Of a stretch of DNA of 64,000 bases, positions 63,441-64,000 are shown one piece after another. The notes beneath the pieces are model-generated. The model was given only the letters and a program-made list of their open reading frames with translations. It did not search any database and was not told the DNA's origin. This DNA comes from JAQUGA01 sp964521105 (GTDB lineage Bacteria > Bacteroidota > Bacteroidia > Bacteroidales > WCHB1-69): the NCBI GenBank assembly GCA_964521105.1, contig CAZFPO010000001.1:1-64000 (forward strand). Direction: 5' to 3'. The translations under genes and the position numbers were made by a program. How positions within the stretch are numbered: position 1 is the stretch's first letter; every line of letters begins with the position of its first letter.

Positions 63441-64000
63441 AATCTTTTACAACTTTTCTTATCTCACTTGAATTTCCGCTTATCATTTTCAAATAATACA
63501 TTCCAGCAGGTAAATTACCAGTATGAATGATCGTTTTAGACGAGAAACTTCCTTTAGCTACCATTTGACCCAACGCATTAATGAGCTCATATTCCGTCTG
63601 ATTTTTGTCGTTTTCAATCCATATAAAATTTGAAAATGGATTTGGATAAACCATATTGAAGGAACTGTTTTGAACATCATCAATTCCAGAGACAATAACA
63701 TGGATTGAATTTGAAGGATCAGAACTACACCCATTTAATGTAACAATTGAATAATAATCGCCTGTGTGCAAAACAGTATAATTTTGATTCATAGCACCGT
63801 TGATTAATCCGTTTTGATCATACCATTGATTTCCTGCAGTTGCATCGGAATGAAGAATATTTCCGTTTACACTAATTATCGGGGTAATAGGTTTAGCATT
63901 AACAACAATATTTAAGGACGAAGCAATTCCATTTCCGCAGGCATTATCACCTTTTACACTGATGTTTCCTGTAACTGCATTACTTCCAAAACTGACACTA
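63439..64000 (-). CDS. T9SS-sorted surface protein, C-terminal part (runs off window)
   Basis: Only the 3' end is present; the frame stays open through 64000 (~186 residues visible). An ATG at 63792 is internal, not the start. Upstream of it the frame reads through PKD/Ig-like repeat material (VKGDNACGNGIASSLNI, AKPITPIISVNGNILHSD, AGNQWYDQNGLING). The last ~75 residues carry MVYPNPFSNFIWIEN and LPAGMYYLKM, a type A sorting domain. Probably a large adhesin or hydrolase; the N-terminal domain is not visible. Confidence 0.85.
   Translation of the reverse strand, partial: SVSFGSNAVTGNISVKGDNACGNGIASSLNIVVNAKPITPIISVNGNILHSDATAGNQWYDQNGLINGAMNQNYTVLHTGDYYSIVTLNGCSSDPSNSIHVIVSGIDDVQNSSFNMVYPNPFSNFIWIENDKNQTEYELINALGQMVAKGSFSSKTIIHTGNLPAGMYYLKMISGNSSEIRKVVKD

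Noticed and set aside
63439..63792. Complete 117-residue gene starting at 63792
   Set aside because: The frame continues upstream to the window edge with Ig/PKD-like sequence, so this ATG is internal to a larger gene.

Overview
The window is AT-rich chromosomal DNA from a member of the Bacteroidota. Four genes end in, or carry, type IX secretion (T9SS) C-terminal sorting domains with the F/YPNP motif. Promoters fit the phylum's TTG-N19-TAnnTTTG consensus, Shine-Dalgarno sites are mostly absent, and TTG/GTG starts are common. Gene content is also typical: a DUF4290 protein, eukaryote-type branching enzyme, OMP beta-barrel receptors, C-minus L36/S14, and acpP-fabF-rnc with purN divergent. I cannot place it below phylum. 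No rRNA, tRNA, CRISPR array or intact insertion sequence was seen.

Layout: 0.3-2.4 kb holds a LysE-type exporter and a secreted phospholipase-D-fold protein. 2.4-5.5 kb holds purN facing acpP-fabF-rnc. 5.6-6.9 kb is an AbiEi/AbiEii-type toxin-antitoxin pair. 7.3-14.8 kb mixes a K+/H+ antiporter, T9SS cargo, a membrane protein, aspartate kinase, an SGNH hydrolase and a thioredoxin. 14.8-22.1 kb has a palindrome-rich spacer, a pseudouridine synthase, a leftward operon (DUF4290, ABC exporter ATPase and permease, glycosyltransferase 2) and the PcrA/UvrD helicase. 22.45-40.4 kb is one fused str-S10-spc-alpha superoperon from rpsL to rplQ, including two genes below 60 codons (rpmD, rpmJ), with no tuf and no adk. 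It ends at two strong hairpins, the second bidirectional.

After two tandem paralogous lipoproteins come a cytoplasmic branching enzyme, an exported type I pullulanase and enolase, a plausible starch/glycogen-to-glycolysis group. 48.35-49.54 kb is a small mosaic island. It holds a zeta-toxin gene truncated just after its P-loop, fused to a duplicated copy of the 3' end of the neighbouring gamma-carbonic-anhydrase gene, plus its upstream partner gene and an orphan secreted protein. Copies of one hairpin repeat separate the parts. Then follow odhB-nadB-gamma-CA (leftward), an NqrM-like protein convergent with apbE, an MsrB-MsrA fusion lipoprotein, an M23 peptidase, dxr-rseP, an outer-membrane beta-barrel receptor with a lipoprotein, and a lipocalin-like protein. 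The right end is a palindrome cluster between two 53-bp direct repeats, next to a T9SS gene that runs off the window.

The most unusual features are the mosaic zeta-toxin island and the dispersed hairpin family with a 10-nt loop, whose copies lie at gene ends and accompany local duplications of gene 3' flanks. The rest is mostly ordinary housekeeping sequence. All calls rest on reading the sequence by eye; no database search was run.
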